Assembly: GCA_028671895.1 (NCBI GenBank)
Contig: JAPMAC010000197.1
Span: 1,741,001 to 1,805,000, forward strand
Source: Oenanthe sinensis
Lineage: Eukaryota > Streptophyta > Magnoliopsida > Apiales > Apiaceae
Direction: 5' to 3'
DNA length: 64,000 nucleotides
Shown: one piece after another, positions 23,128-33,887 of the stretch
Position numbering within the stretch: position 1 is the stretch's first letter
Layout of the letters: each line of letters starts with the position of its first letter
Notes under the pieces: model-generated
Told to the model about the DNA's origin: nothing
The model's input: the letters and a program-made list of their open reading frames with translations, nothing else
Database searches by the model: none
Position numbers and translations under genes: made by a program

Positions 23128-23230
23128 AAGCACTTTTTCAGATTGACTTTGATTCTCAAGAACACCAAGAAACCTAATACAAAGTATTTTTCACATTTTT
23201 TTTTCTAATTTTCTAATTCTTTTTATACTT

Positions 23231-23235
23231 TATAA
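23231..23235. other. target-site duplication TATAA, left copy
   Basis: TATAA precedes the end of the minus-strand LTR and is repeated at 33211-33215 after the other LTR. The base composition is AT-rich, so chance agreement is possible, but the positions are exactly as expected. Confidence 0.6.
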
Positions 23236-24243
23236 TATTATTTGCCTTAGTATGTTTGTCGAAGAGGGGGTTGAACACAAACTTAAGAAATATTAGAATT
23301 TCTTGTGGATTTAAGAATGTATTCAAAAGTGTTTCAGTAGTTTTGTGTTTATGAATTTGAATTTTAAAAGAAACTAAACTTGAAACTGAATTAAAGTATT
23401 GATCTTGTTCCTCTTTTCCACACATTGTTACAACGAACTACTAAAGTATATATAGTAGTTCATTTTCTATCGACTGATAATGTAAAAATAAAAATTTCTA
23501 TGGTTACATGAAAATAGAATGTAGCTTCTTTTCACAGTCTTCTTTGAACGTTTGTTTTGTTCTAAAAAAGGCCTTTGTCTTGATCTTCTTCTTGAAGACT
23601 GTGTTTTTTTAAAAGTCTTCATAATCCTGAATGGATTGTCTTCCATTGATTCAGTTTCTGCAAAGATTCCATTCCATTTGTTCTTAGCCATTTTGGGAAA
23701 CCTTGATCAACTAATAATTGTTGTGGAGATTATCAATCGATCCCTTTTTGCTATCCATCGATGGATGTGTTATCCATTGATCAATTGATGTATCAATGGA
23801 TATTTGGGTATCCATCGATGGCTTTATCCATTGATTGTCTTCATCCGTTGATGTACATCCGTTGTTTTGACTTTTGTTGACCTTCATCCATCGACCGCCA
23901 CTTTTATCCATCGATCACTTCATGTGTGAGAATTCTGACTTAGAATATTTATACTTGATCAGTCATTCTTCACATCCATTGACATGCTATCAATTGAGGC
24001 CAATAAACATCAGCTGATGAGATACATGGTATCCATTGATGAATTACAATCAATTGATAACCTAGAAACTGAATCACTATTACAATCCAATTTATCAGTT
24101 GATCAATATTTTATCAACTAATAATTGGTTCCCTAGTTAGTGGATATTTATATGGTGCATATACATTAACCAGTTACAAATTTAAAGATACAAATATAAA
24201 ATTCTAAGGAATGTGTTATCATCAAACTACATAATTTCTAACA
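23236..24243 (-). repeat. 3' LTR of the family B element (1008 bp)
   Basis: On the minus strand it begins TGTTAGAAATTATGTAGTTTG at 24243 after the purine-type AATAGGGGATAT, and ends near 23236 (TA instead of TG on the plus strand). Between 23735 and 24120 it holds many ATCGAT/ATTGAT-centred palindromic words such as CCATCGATGG and CAATTGAT. A TATATATAG box lies near 23445-23455. Confidence 0.85.
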
Positions 24244-24330
24244 ATATCCCCTATTTATGAATATGGCAAATATATATAAATGACTGTTGATGATAACAAA
24301 ACCTCTAAACATTTTACCTTAGCGTAAATT

Positions 24331-26230
24331 TTAATATTTGACATACATAAATTTTAAAGAAAGAATGATCAAGTACCAGTTACAGTTGAGACTTGATGAA
24401 ATTTGTTGTTGAGTTTGAGCCTTGAATCGCCTCTTTTTTCTCCTGTTTGACTCATTTAATTTCTCATCATTCTCACTCATCCTTTGGTACAGGGTCCCCT
24501 TCAGAATTTTCTCATCCTCCACTCTGTAGTCAAGCTGTCTGGCTGGATGATTTAAGTCCAGGTTGGACAATTTGCTTATTTCCTGGCATATGTCAATGCA
24601 TTTCTCCTTGCCCTCCCCGTCCTTCTATATAATCATATAAAAGGGCTCATGAAGAACCTTTTTCCCTTCAGGATTCCATATCTTCACTTTATCATCCCTC
24701 TCCTCCTGAATAGGTGTCCTTCTGAGATTCTTCATGGTCTCAAGAATATCCCTTCCTATCTCCTCATCAACATAGTACTTTCTGTTAAGTACAGAGTAGA
24801 TTCTTCTTAGAGTTCCATATCCCTGCTGTAATACCTGATCAAAAGTATAACTAGAATGTGAGCCATTTGCATAAGTGATTTGAAGAAGGTCCATATCACT
24901 CCTTCTGTGAACCTTGGCTGCATTCATTCCTTCATTTTTTATTGCTATAAAATTTTATGGATGAGATTTGTAAACTTCAATTTCCTTGACTTGGCCACTC
25001 CCAGACTCCTTGAGTTATTGAGTCTTGCTACTTCTAGAGGCATCCTCATCTTTCTTTTACTTCTTGGCTTCATCTTTCTTTGGCATTTCTTTGTCTACAT
25101 CCAACTTCCTTTTTACTTTGGATGAAGTTGTAGCTTTGAAGCCCTGTGCTTGATTTTTGGTGTTCTCCCATCTCCTTTCTTCTTTTCATTTACTTCATCA
25201 AACTCTCTTTGAAGTTGCATGGCCACCTCCAATTCTTCTCCTTGCACATCCACTTCTACCTCCTTACCTTGTTTCTCCCTGTCTTTCAGTCCTGTGACTC
25301 TTGACCCTTCATTAGTTTATCACCACCACCTATGACAACATTCTTCTTCTTTGGTTTTTCAATTAGAATACCCTTTCCTTTGTCCTTAGGTTTAGATGCT
25401 CCTTCTCCTTCATCCACCCTTATTTCTCCTGGCTGAATTGCTTCAAGAATCTTTGGCATCAACTTTATTGGCTCTTGTGAATCTATCTCCTTGTTTTTCT
25501 TAGCTAAAACATCTATTTTGTCTTGAAGAAGCTTCTTTTCCAACTCCTTTTGTTGGGCCTTTGGGTTCTCCTTTTTGCTTGAAATCACCAACTCAGTTGC
25601 TTTGAGTTTGGTATCCACCTCCTTAAAAAGCTCAGCATTATTATTCTCCCCCTTTTTGTTATCAGCAACTTCAGAAAAGGAGGAGGTCTCCAAAAGCTTG
25701 CTCAATAGATTTACTTGAGTTGCTTGATTGGCCAAAATTTAATCCATACTAACCTCCATGGCTTGGACCCTTTTCTCCAAAGAAATCACTTTATCATTGG
25801 CGGTGAACTCAGTATCAAGTCTATGCTTGATTCTGCCCATGAGGATGAAATTGAGTCTACCATAAATGGTGGAATCAAAGTGTGTCCTGACACTGCTAAT
25901 ATTATCTTTGACTCTCTTCAATTCATTTCTTGCTCCTATCACTTGCAGTTTATGAATTTTTAGACTGTTCCTATAGAAGTTGAGAATCCTTCTTTGAATT
26001 GGGTCTTCTACATGAGGCTTATCCATCGATCTTCTATATTGTGATAGAATTTCCTTCTCAGCATCATCCAAATTAGCATTGTCATTTACCATGACAGGCT
26101 CCAATAACTCATCATCATCATCACTAGATTTAAAATCTTCAGGGTTAATATGAGAAACATCAGTAGACATCCTAGCCAAATTCTCATTTCCACTCCTGAA
26201 CTCCTCCCCAGTCTGTACTAAACCCAAAAG
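24331..26230 (-). pseudogene. family B accessory gene, C-terminal half
   Basis: The minus strand encodes, in order, an acidic segment (SSDDDDELLEPVMVNDNANL), a coiled-coil region (RILNFYRNSLKIHKLQVIGA ... VISLEKRVQAMEVSMD), a Lys/Glu-rich coiled coil (QKELEKKLLQDKIDVLAKKN), a basic block (KGKGILIEKPKKKNVV) and, after a frame change, SDMDLLQITYANGSHSSYTF with VLNRKYYVDEEIGRDILETM. TAA at 25741-25739 and TAG at 24627-24625 each sit where one C-to-T change would restore Gln. The last segment resembles C-terminal parts of other plant retrotransposon extra ORFs. Function is unknown. Translation continues upstream beyond the inserted solo LTR, at 29540-31650. Confidence 0.65.
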
Positions 26231-27151
26231 TCTTTCAGCTTCTTGGTTACTTGCATCTATAAGTTCCTAGTAGTAAGGATTATCATGTAAAAATGTATTT
26301 GCATCTAGATTGATGTAACGCCCCTAAATCCGAGGTCGGGGATCTGGTCGTCACGTGAAAATCCTCAATATAAAATCACCTGTTTAATAATATTTTAAAT
26401 CACATGTAGTCATTCAATATTTGAATTCTACATTTACGACCCCAATTACCAAGATCTTTTAGATTATAGTTCTAGAAACAAGACTTTAAAGCTCAAACAT
26501 CAATTATTATAAACCTCAAATAACCAAATCAAATCTCGCTTGTGACCCCATCCATAAAATTTCCATAATTGATTTCAACAATTTCTTTAAACCAATCTTA
26601 TATTACCAGTATAACTTCGATAAAAAGTATACCAGCAGCTAGGACGGGTCTATAACAAGGAATATATATAATATATAATATACCAATATATAAATAAAAC
26701 TTACTCCAGATACAGACTTTCTGGATCAAAAACTTCTTCGTAAAAACATCTTACTTTCTTCTTCCAAGCTACGCGGATAAATCTCGTCGATCTACTTTTT
26801 CTGAAAGGCTAATATTTTCTCATCCTGTCTGGAAAAGTGTATGATGAAAAGCAAGAGTGAGCCAAAAATATGCCCAGCAAGTATATAATAAACTTTTAAA
26901 CAAAAATAGATAGAGTGGATCAGGATATATAATCAATGATCAAAACATCTCGTAATAATCACATCAATAGCTATATTTCAAAACAGCTAATTGATAATCA
27001 CATTTCATCATAGCCAATCGGGCAGACTGGATTTGGACATTCATACTCATATCCCCCTGATCAGAAAGGAATATAGTACAGACCTATACTCATCCGTATA
27101 AGTCCAACAAATCATATCGGGTACCCTAGGCAGACATGGGCCTAATATAAA

Positions 27152-27234
27152 ACACGTAGGACCAGGCTCCATCCGCTACCGGCCACTACGCAACACGCAG
27201 GACCAGGCTCCATCCGCTACCGGTCACTGCGCAA
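27152..27234. repeat. two 41-bp direct repeats in the large solo LTR
   Basis: ACCAGGCTCCATCCGCTACC followed by GG(C/T)CACT(A/G)CGCAA occurs twice head to tail with three or so differences. Confidence 0.85.
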
Positions 27235-27814
27235 TCGTCCAATCCGACCAAGCAATCCAGAATGTTTGGGTTGCTTAAACAAATATCATAATCCTTCACT
27301 TTTCGTAATAATATCATTTTTCGATAAAACAGGATATGATATATTTATTTAAATCAACTTTACAATATCAAAGGTACTGGTATTAACAATTCTGTTTCGC
27401 AATAAAAATTTAAGATTCACAAATAACTTTGAACAATAGCTATTTGTCATGATATGAATAAATGAAACAGAAAATAAAAGTGTTTAAGATGATCAAGGAG
27501 AAAATACTTGCCTTTGGTCCTTAGCAATTACGTACGGTCGAAGTAATATAATTATTTCTTCTTCCGTCTCACGGTATCACCATTTAATAATTCTTCGATC
27601 TGACGCTCATGCGGTTGCTACGAGTCTGAACTATCGAGATCGAGTCCGCGCGTCTACTTCTATAGTCAAACATAAGACAATACTTTAATCCTTGAAGTAC
27701 GTCGCTATATTCCACGAGCGTGTATAACTTAACTATATTTATATACTTATCTCAGACATATTCCTATTAACAAGAAAACTCACCTCAAATTCAACAAACC
27801 AATAAATAAAAATA

Positions 27815-27930
27815 TAAACCCTCGAGACTTGAATATTAAACAACAATTAATCCTCAAGACTCGAATATAATTAAACAATTAATCATCGAGACTCACATAT
27901 AAATAAACAATTAATCCTCGAGACTAACAA
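27815..27930. repeat. about 32-bp tandem repeat, four degenerate units
   Basis: AATCCTCGAGACT followed by an AT-rich tail ending AAACAATT recurs four times with small changes, inside the large solo LTR. Confidence 0.75.
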
Positions 27931-28854
27931 TTCTAATTCATACATTAAAACTTATAACGTCTACCCTCGATGACGTTAACAAATTAAACTATTAACATAA
28001 CATTAAACCTTTTTTTTAAAATATTTAATTAATTAATATTTTTAATCAAATAATAATTGAAACTTAAAATAAATCTTTTATTACAAGAAATTTTTTCGAA
28101 ATAAGGACTTTGAAAAATCAACTTTTCCCGGGGTCATAGCCCCTCAAAATCAATCTCAAACAATACAGTCCAACTATACTAAAATAAAACTAACAAATTT
28201 AAACCACCAAATAGATTATACCTATACACATAAAATTGTCAAAAACGGATAACACAATCATCTAAACCCAAAAATCTGATCAACAGGGAACTTTAAGGAG
28301 TATAAAAATAATCTCTAAAAATTATGAAATTAATATATATAAACTATCCCCGAATATTTACAAGCGTCAAGTCAGGATCTTAAAAACCTTACCATAAGAT
28401 CAATTACGGACACCCCACAAGTCTTTTCTAATGTCCGGAAAATATTCTCAGAAAAATCTGAAATTAATCTCCATGCATATACACGAGCTGTAGTGCCTCC
28501 TAGCTTGATCACCATCTTCAAATCACCTTTCTATACTCCTAAATAAATTAAAAAGAAAAACCTGCTCAGAAAATAATCTTCTCAAAACTAATCCAAAATT
28601 ATACCTATACGTAGGACTTAAAACGCTAGTCATTTATATATATAGATATCGAAGATTGGATTAACGGTTTGTAAGTAATGAATTTTAAAAGGTTTAAATA
28701 TATAAATATACATACCGTAGAACAGAGAACGGAGACAGGGCGACAGCAGCTTAATCACATAGGTACTGTGCGTAGAGTTGGTTGGGTGGTGTGCGCGCGT
28801 GTATCAGAGGAAAAAGGGGGTATTAATTCGATTACGGAGAAAAGGCAAGAGGCA

Positions 28855-28895
28855 GGGGAAATAGAGGGAGGGGCGCAGGGGAATTGGGGTTAGGG
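28855..28895 (+). other. G-run cluster with quadruplex potential
   Basis: Runs of 3-4 G separated by 1-7 bases occur at 28855-28881 and continue with GGGG and GGG to 28895. They lie close to the (TA)40 tract in the solo LTR. The pattern fits the usual intramolecular quadruplex rule; folding is not shown. Confidence 0.6.
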
Positions 28896-28957
28896 AAAAT
28901 TAGGTAAAATGGGGGGTCGGGTAGATTAGGAAATGGGGGTGGGTAGGGTAGATTTTA

Positions 28958-28960
<3 letters not shown>

Positions 28961-29040
<80 letters not shown>
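28961..29040. repeat. (TA)40 microsatellite
   Basis: Eighty bases of uninterrupted TA lie within the large solo LTR. Its purity implies recent expansion or high instability, and the exact length may be an assembly approximation. Confidence 0.95.
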
Positions 29041-29044
<4 letters not shown>

Positions 29045-29539
29045 CTTTTCTTTTTCTTTTTAAAACAAAACTTTTATAAAATCTAAAATATGTTTCTAAA
29101 AATCATTTTAATACCACATTAAATCTCTAAATAATTTTAAATAATCTCAAAAATCCTATAAAAATATTTAGGGGAAAAAATATATTTTATTATTTTTAAA
29201 ACGAAATAAAAATAATAACTTTCCAAAATATTTAAATATTTTGAATATTCAAAAATTTAAAAAATACTAAATTTTGAATATTCAAATAATTTACTCAAAT
29301 AAAATTTTTACCCAAAGAAAAATACCGACTCAAGATACTGACCTGATCAGTAAATAATATAAAAATTCTAAACCGAACTCAGTCCCACTGAACTGAAAAT
29401 AATTCCTAAAATAAAAAAAAGGGAATGCATCCAATTGGAATAAAATATAAAAAATTTATTCCTCCATTTTTGAGAAAATTAATAAAATATTTAAATAATA
29501 ATAATAAAATTTGAAAAATATCTGGGTTATTACAATTGA

Positions 29540-31650
29540 CATCAATTTCATCTTCATCTACCTTATGGGAATCTGCAAGTCGTGCAGGAACTCCATGCTC
29601 TCCATCTCCCCCTAACTCCAACCCCAACTCCTGGGTGGGTTCTACTGCAAATTGAACAGTTTTAAAAGATATAACTTCATGAGATGGTGACACTGGTTTC
29701 TCTTGTTCTTTTCTCTCTCACTCTCTTCACTCTATTTTTGCATCAGGATCTCATCCTGGATTTTCACCTCTCCCTTACTAAGCTCTCCTTTTGCATCATC
29801 TACTAAGGTGGAACCATCAATGCTCGCACTCACTCCTTTTGCCACCTCTGAAGAAATAGAGGGCCCCTCACTCTCATTCTCTCCTTTTGCCAGGATATGC
29901 AAATCTTGCCTTTCACACACCTCACCTACACCACTCAATCCTAAAAGAGTATTAGCAATTTCAGTTGTTGAATCATCCAATGGATTTGAGATATCAGGCG
30001 ATGGATGAGAAATATCCATCAATGGATGATTATCAGTTTATGGGAGCTCGTCGACGGATGTAAGGATATCCATCGATGGTTATGAAGAAGTAGTCAATGG
30101 ATGTTGGATATTATCAATTAATGAAGTAATATCCATTGACTTAGGAGATTTTTGCATTTTAACTTGCTCAACCAAGGTGTTATCTTTATGTGGTGAGATA
30201 GGTGTGAGTGTTGGCTTCACCCTGAGTTGTAAAGAGGATGAATTTGAAACATTCACATTTTTAATGAGAACAATTTATGAAGAAATTGATTTTGAAAGAG
30301 ATTGAGAAAAATAAATAGAAAATGAGTGGGGCTGTGTCTCAGCATTTGCCTGAGATGCATCAATAGAAGAGACTGAAGGCTCCACCAAATTTTCATTTGG
30401 TTTTGCATTTGTGTGTGCCCCTTGTGCAATGGTTTTCTACTTCTTTCTCCTTTAAAAGGCTTGTATTTCCATGTGTCCCTCCCCCTCAAATGGTTCGGGA
30501 TGTGACCTCTTTTCAAAAACTGCATCTTTTTGAGAAGATGCAGCAAGGGATTTATTTAATTCCTTTACAACAGTCTCAATCTTTTGAGAGATTGGATTGG
30601 AGGTTGGCTGGACTATTTCACTTCCACCTTCTTTTTGTTTTTGAGTTTGTTTTGTTGCATCACCCTTGTCACCCACCTTCACACCAGTACTTATGGTCTT
30701 TCTTTTTACAATAATAGTTTGTTGAGAAACTACTGAGGTGGTTGATTTAGATTTGGTCTTAGAAGGTTGTGCAATTTGGGTAGGAGGAATATGAACATTT
30801 CCATCACCTTTCATTGTTACAGAAGGCAAAGAAGAGGAGGTTGGAACATGAATATCGGTAAAACTGATTCCTTTAGATGAGAAATATACCTTTACAGAAG
30901 GGGGATATGTGAGGCACAACTTAGTATGTAAGTTGATTCTCACCAGGTCCTTGAAGACCCTTTTGTTCTACACCCAAGCTTCCATTGTTTCCATGCCATA
31001 TGTGATCTCATAGTCTCCAATGGCAGCATTAATAAATAGCATAAAGAATCTAGCAAAGTATATGTTATTCTTTCTAGATGTTTTGTTTCCTAATTTAGCA
31101 GTTAACTCTTTTAGGAGTATTGTGCTAAAACCAAAGTATATATCAAATAGGACACTATAAGCAATTTCCTGCATTGTTGAAGTAATTGCATCAAAATTAC
31201 TTATTTTTCCTGAAAATACCTTGATTATATCATCAAAGAAATAACTTCATTCTTTTCTTAAATTCTTTCTAACTACTTCACCTAGGCCTATGTCATTATT
31301 ATCATAATTAACTGTTGCTAGCATATCCCTAATATATTTATCTTAAGGGGCAGATTCACAGTTATCTACAGGTATATAGTGGCACTAGTGATTGTGTAAG
31401 ATTTACCTTGGCAAGTGTAAGAAATTACCTTCCCATCTTCAGATACCTCTGCAGAGTTCCATAATTCTTCAACAAATGAACACACAATTGTTGGAGCCTC
31501 ACTTAAAGCCTTTGAGACCTTGCAATCTGCCAAGAACTTCATGAGAGGATGAAAGTCCACAGGAGCATCATCAATAGTTAAACACGCCATAAAGTTGTTT
31601 TGTTCATAGATGTATCATGTGGTTGAAGACAACTTCTTTTGTGGTGCCAT
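29540..31650 (-). pseudogene. family B accessory gene, N-terminal half with its start codon
   Basis: ATG at 31650-31648 opens MAPQKKLSSTT, then TGA (31617-31615, one C-to-T step from CGA), then in the same frame YIYEQNNFMACLTIDDAPVD and ADCKVSKALSEAPTIVCSFV. The next recognisable part is AYSVLFDIYFGFSTILLKEL (about 31174-30968). A Ser/Thr/Lys-rich low-complexity region follows (SKTKSKSTTSVVSQQT, 30770) and then an acidic segment broken by the solo LTR at 29534. The N-terminal domain is laid out like that of family A (short leader, FHPLMKFL-type start). In 29970-30140 the coding DNA contains repeated TCCATCGATGG/TCCATTGA words. No catalytic motif is seen. Confidence 0.65.
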
Positions 31651-31795
31651 TGAATTTCTTGTGATGTAGTGTAGAAAAGGACTGAAAAGCTTCGAGAATT
31701 GGTTAATTTGCTTAGGGTTCTTGAGAGAAATTGAGAGAGAGATAAGAAATTAGAGTAAAATGACAAGTGAAAAATGAGTGAGAAAATGGAAATGC

Positions 31796-31803
31796 TATTT
31801 ATA
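31796..31803 (-). promoter_or_regulatory. TATA box of the family B accessory gene
   Basis: TATAAATA on the minus strand lies about 146 bp upstream of the accessory start codon at 31650. The stretch between is a CT-rich leader (TCTCTCTCTCAATTTCTCTC), as in many plant genes. The promoter is internal to the retrotransposon, separate from the LTR. Confidence 0.6.
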
Positions 31804-31865
31804 TTTTCGTAATTAAAAATTACATAAATTGTCAATTCTATCAAAAAGTAACCGTTGAAAAGAAT

Positions 31866-32200
31866 ATTAAGTGATTTACTCTATATAGTAATCAACTGAT
31901 ATATACATGACCATATATATCTGTCAATTGATAGAGTATCAACGGCTAGGATTTGATCACCGGTCGTATAAAATGGTAAAAATTCTATTACCATTGATGG
32001 GTAATCACATCCGTTGATACCTTATCCATCGATAAATAACTACCTTAGTATTTATTTGTCAACAGATAAATATTCATCGATAGATAAAATTTATCATTTG
32101 ATAAAGCTTATCCATTGAAGGCTGAAAACTATCCATTGATAACAAATGTACTTATCTATTAATCACTTGGATTTAATAGATAAATACAAACAATGGCTAC
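31866..32200. repeat. family B motif array upstream of the accessory promoter
   Basis: At least ten words related to TCCATCGATAA, TCCATTGATGG and TCAATTGATAG occur in about 330 bp, immediately upstream (in element sense) of the TATA box. The same words fill the LTRs of this family. Confidence 0.8.
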
Positions 32201-32296
32201 ATTAAAACTAAAAACTAACTTAACAGACATTTGGAATTTAGGAAAAATTAAGCATACCTAGCTCACAGACTAATCTATTGAAAGTATCTGTAAGTT

Positions 32297-33210
32297 GTTT
32301 TGTGTTTATGAATTTGAATTTTAAAAGAAACTAAACTTGAAACTGAATTAAAGTATTGATCTTGTTCCTCTTTTTCCACACATTGTTACAATGAACTACT
32401 AAACTATATATAGTAGTTCATTTTCTACTTCTATTTTCTATCGACTGATAATGTAAAATACAACTTTCTATGTTTACATGAAAATAGAATGTAGCTTATT
32501 TTCACAGTCTTCTTTGAACCTTTATTTTGTTCTAAAAAAGGCTTTTGTCTTGATCTTCTTTTTGAAGACTGTGTTGCTTTGAAAATCTTCACAATCCTGA
32601 CAAGACTGTCTTCCATTAATTCAGTTTCTGCAAAGATTCAATTCCATTTGTCCTTAGCCATTTTGGAAAACCTTGATCAACTGATAATTGTTGTGAAGCT
32701 TATCAATCGATCTCTTTTTGCTATCCATCGATGGATGTGTTATCCATTGATCAATTGATGTATCAATGAATGTTTGAGTATCCATCGATGGCTTTATCCA
32801 TTGACTGTCTTCATCCGTTGATGTAGATCCGTTGATTTGACTTTTGTTGACCTTCATCCATCGACCAGCACTTTTATCCATCGACCTCTTTATCCATCGA
32901 TCACTTCATGTGTGAAAATTCTGACTTCGAATATTTACACTTGATCAACCTTTCTTCACATTCGTTGACATGCTATCAATTGAGGCTAATAAACATCAGT
33001 TGATGAGATACATGATATCAATTGATGAATTATAACCAATTGATAAGTAGAAACTGAATCACTGTTACAATCCAATTTTATCAACTGATAATTGGTTCCC
33101 TAGTCAATGAATATTTATATGGTGCATATTCATTGACCAATTACAAATTTAAATATGCAAATATGAAATTCAAAGGAATGTATTATCATCAAACTATATA
33201 ATTCCTAACA
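32297..33210 (-). repeat. 5' LTR of the family B element, U5 end deleted
   Basis: It aligns with 23340-24243. It starts on the minus strand with TGTTAGGAATTATATAGTTTG at 33210 and stops at 32297, about 104 bp short of the LTR end. No primer site follows. It is flanked by TATAA at 33211-33215. The ATCGAT/ATTGAT array spans about 32695-33110. Confidence 0.85.
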
Positions 33211-33565
33211 TATAATAATTTTAAAAATTATAAAAATTATTTATAATTATTATAAAAATACTCCTAAAAATCAATTAAATGTATTTTTAACCCTTAGTTA
33301 AAAATAATTAGCCTAAAAATAATTTTTATGGGAAGAAAATATGAAATTTTTATTCTTAAATAATACAAACATTATATCAAATTTCCCAAAAATTATGAAT
33401 TTTTCAAAAATATAAAAATATATCATTTTTGAAAAATCTTTGGGACTGTAAAAATAAAACTACCATAGTAATACACAGGGCTCTAAAATCCCACAGTGTC
33501 TTGGTCCAATAATTTTTAATCTGAAACACATTTTTCTAAATTCACATTAATTATCAATAAATACA
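33211..33565. other. AT-rich DNA between repeats, nothing recognised
   Basis: Very AT-rich, with homopolymer A and T runs, no reading frame and no motif array. It is presumably the original target DNA of the family B element. Confidence 0.4.
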
Positions 33566-33745
33566 GCCCGAAAGAGTTAGCTCAATTGGTTAAAGAGAAG
33601 ATTTTCATCTTCTTGGTCACATGTTCAAATCTCACGGGAAGAGAATGTGTGATTATGCCATCTTGGACAGAGCTTGTCACATTTGTGCGGTTTACCTGGT
33701 TCACATGATTTGCAGCCTATTGCGTGAGCCCAATATTATTTAGCA
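33566..33745 (+). mobile_element. tRNA-derived SINE
   Basis: A pol III promoter is present: box A TAGCTCAATTGG (33578-33589) and box B TGTTCAAATCTC (33622-33633), spaced as in a tRNA. The first 72 bases can be drawn as a tRNA-like head (CCCG...CGGG). A non-tRNA body with GCGGTTTACCTGGTTCACAT follows, as in plant SINEs. The 3' end and target duplication are not clear, so the end is approximate. Confidence 0.7.
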
Positions 33746-33887
33746 CATAATTAATCATAACTAAGTACTAGTAAATTTCTCGATCGTTATCAAATCAACA
33801 CCTTCCGTCACCAATTCAAAACTATAATTCATTGATATAACACATAATAATAATTAATTCAAAAATTAAGGAATCAATATACATTTA

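Larger units (their letters stand above)
14311..23230 (+). mobile_element. family A retrotransposon copy 3: gag plus accessory gene, no pol
   Basis: The order is 5' LTR, primer site, gag (interrupted by a foreign solo LTR), then the first residues of protease, then directly the accessory gene. Integrase, reverse transcriptase and RNase H are all missing. The 5' flank AATAT (14306-14310) would be the expected target duplication. No 3' LTR is found before the family B element starts at 23236 or after that element ends, so the 3' end of this copy is lost. The end coordinate is approximate. Confidence 0.75.
26314..29534 (-). mobile_element. large solo LTR (3221 bp), probably Ty3/gypsy, target duplication ATTGA
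   Basis: The insert has TGTAACGCCCC at one end and GGTTATTACA at the other, so both ends are TGTAA-type, and it is flanked by ATTGA (26309-26313 and 29535-29539). It has no coding frame, primer site or internal LTR border. LTRs of 2-4 kb with such termini are usual in plant Ty3/gypsy elements (Tekay/Tat types). I favour minus orientation because on that strand TGTAATAACCC opens the LTR and (TA)40 plus a C-rich leader precede the middle. Orientation is not proven. Confidence 0.8.
23236..33210 (-). mobile_element. family B LTR retrotransposon, accessory gene only
   Basis: Two similar LTRs in minus orientation (23236-24243 and 32297-33210) enclose a purine tract, a long accessory gene, its promoter region and a motif array. 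TATAA flanks both outer ends. The unit lacks a primer site, gag and pol, and about 104 bp of U5 from its 5' LTR. A 3.2-kb solo LTR of another family interrupts the accessory gene. Over the first 120 aligned bases the LTRs differ at only a few positions, which suggests a fairly young insertion. Copia class is inferred from the shared layout with family A. Confidence 0.75.

Noticed and set aside
27152..27930. CRISPR-like array
   Set aside because: The repeats are few, degenerate, directly adjoining and within a plant LTR.
28678..28893. GC-richer open frame of 71 residues
   Set aside because: It lies in a solo LTR. Composition is G-run driven and the peptide has no recognisable features.
33566..33640. 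A functional tRNA gene
   Set aside because: The acceptor stem pairs poorly, the anticodon arm is irregular, and a long non-tRNA body follows without a T-run terminator. A SINE head fits better.
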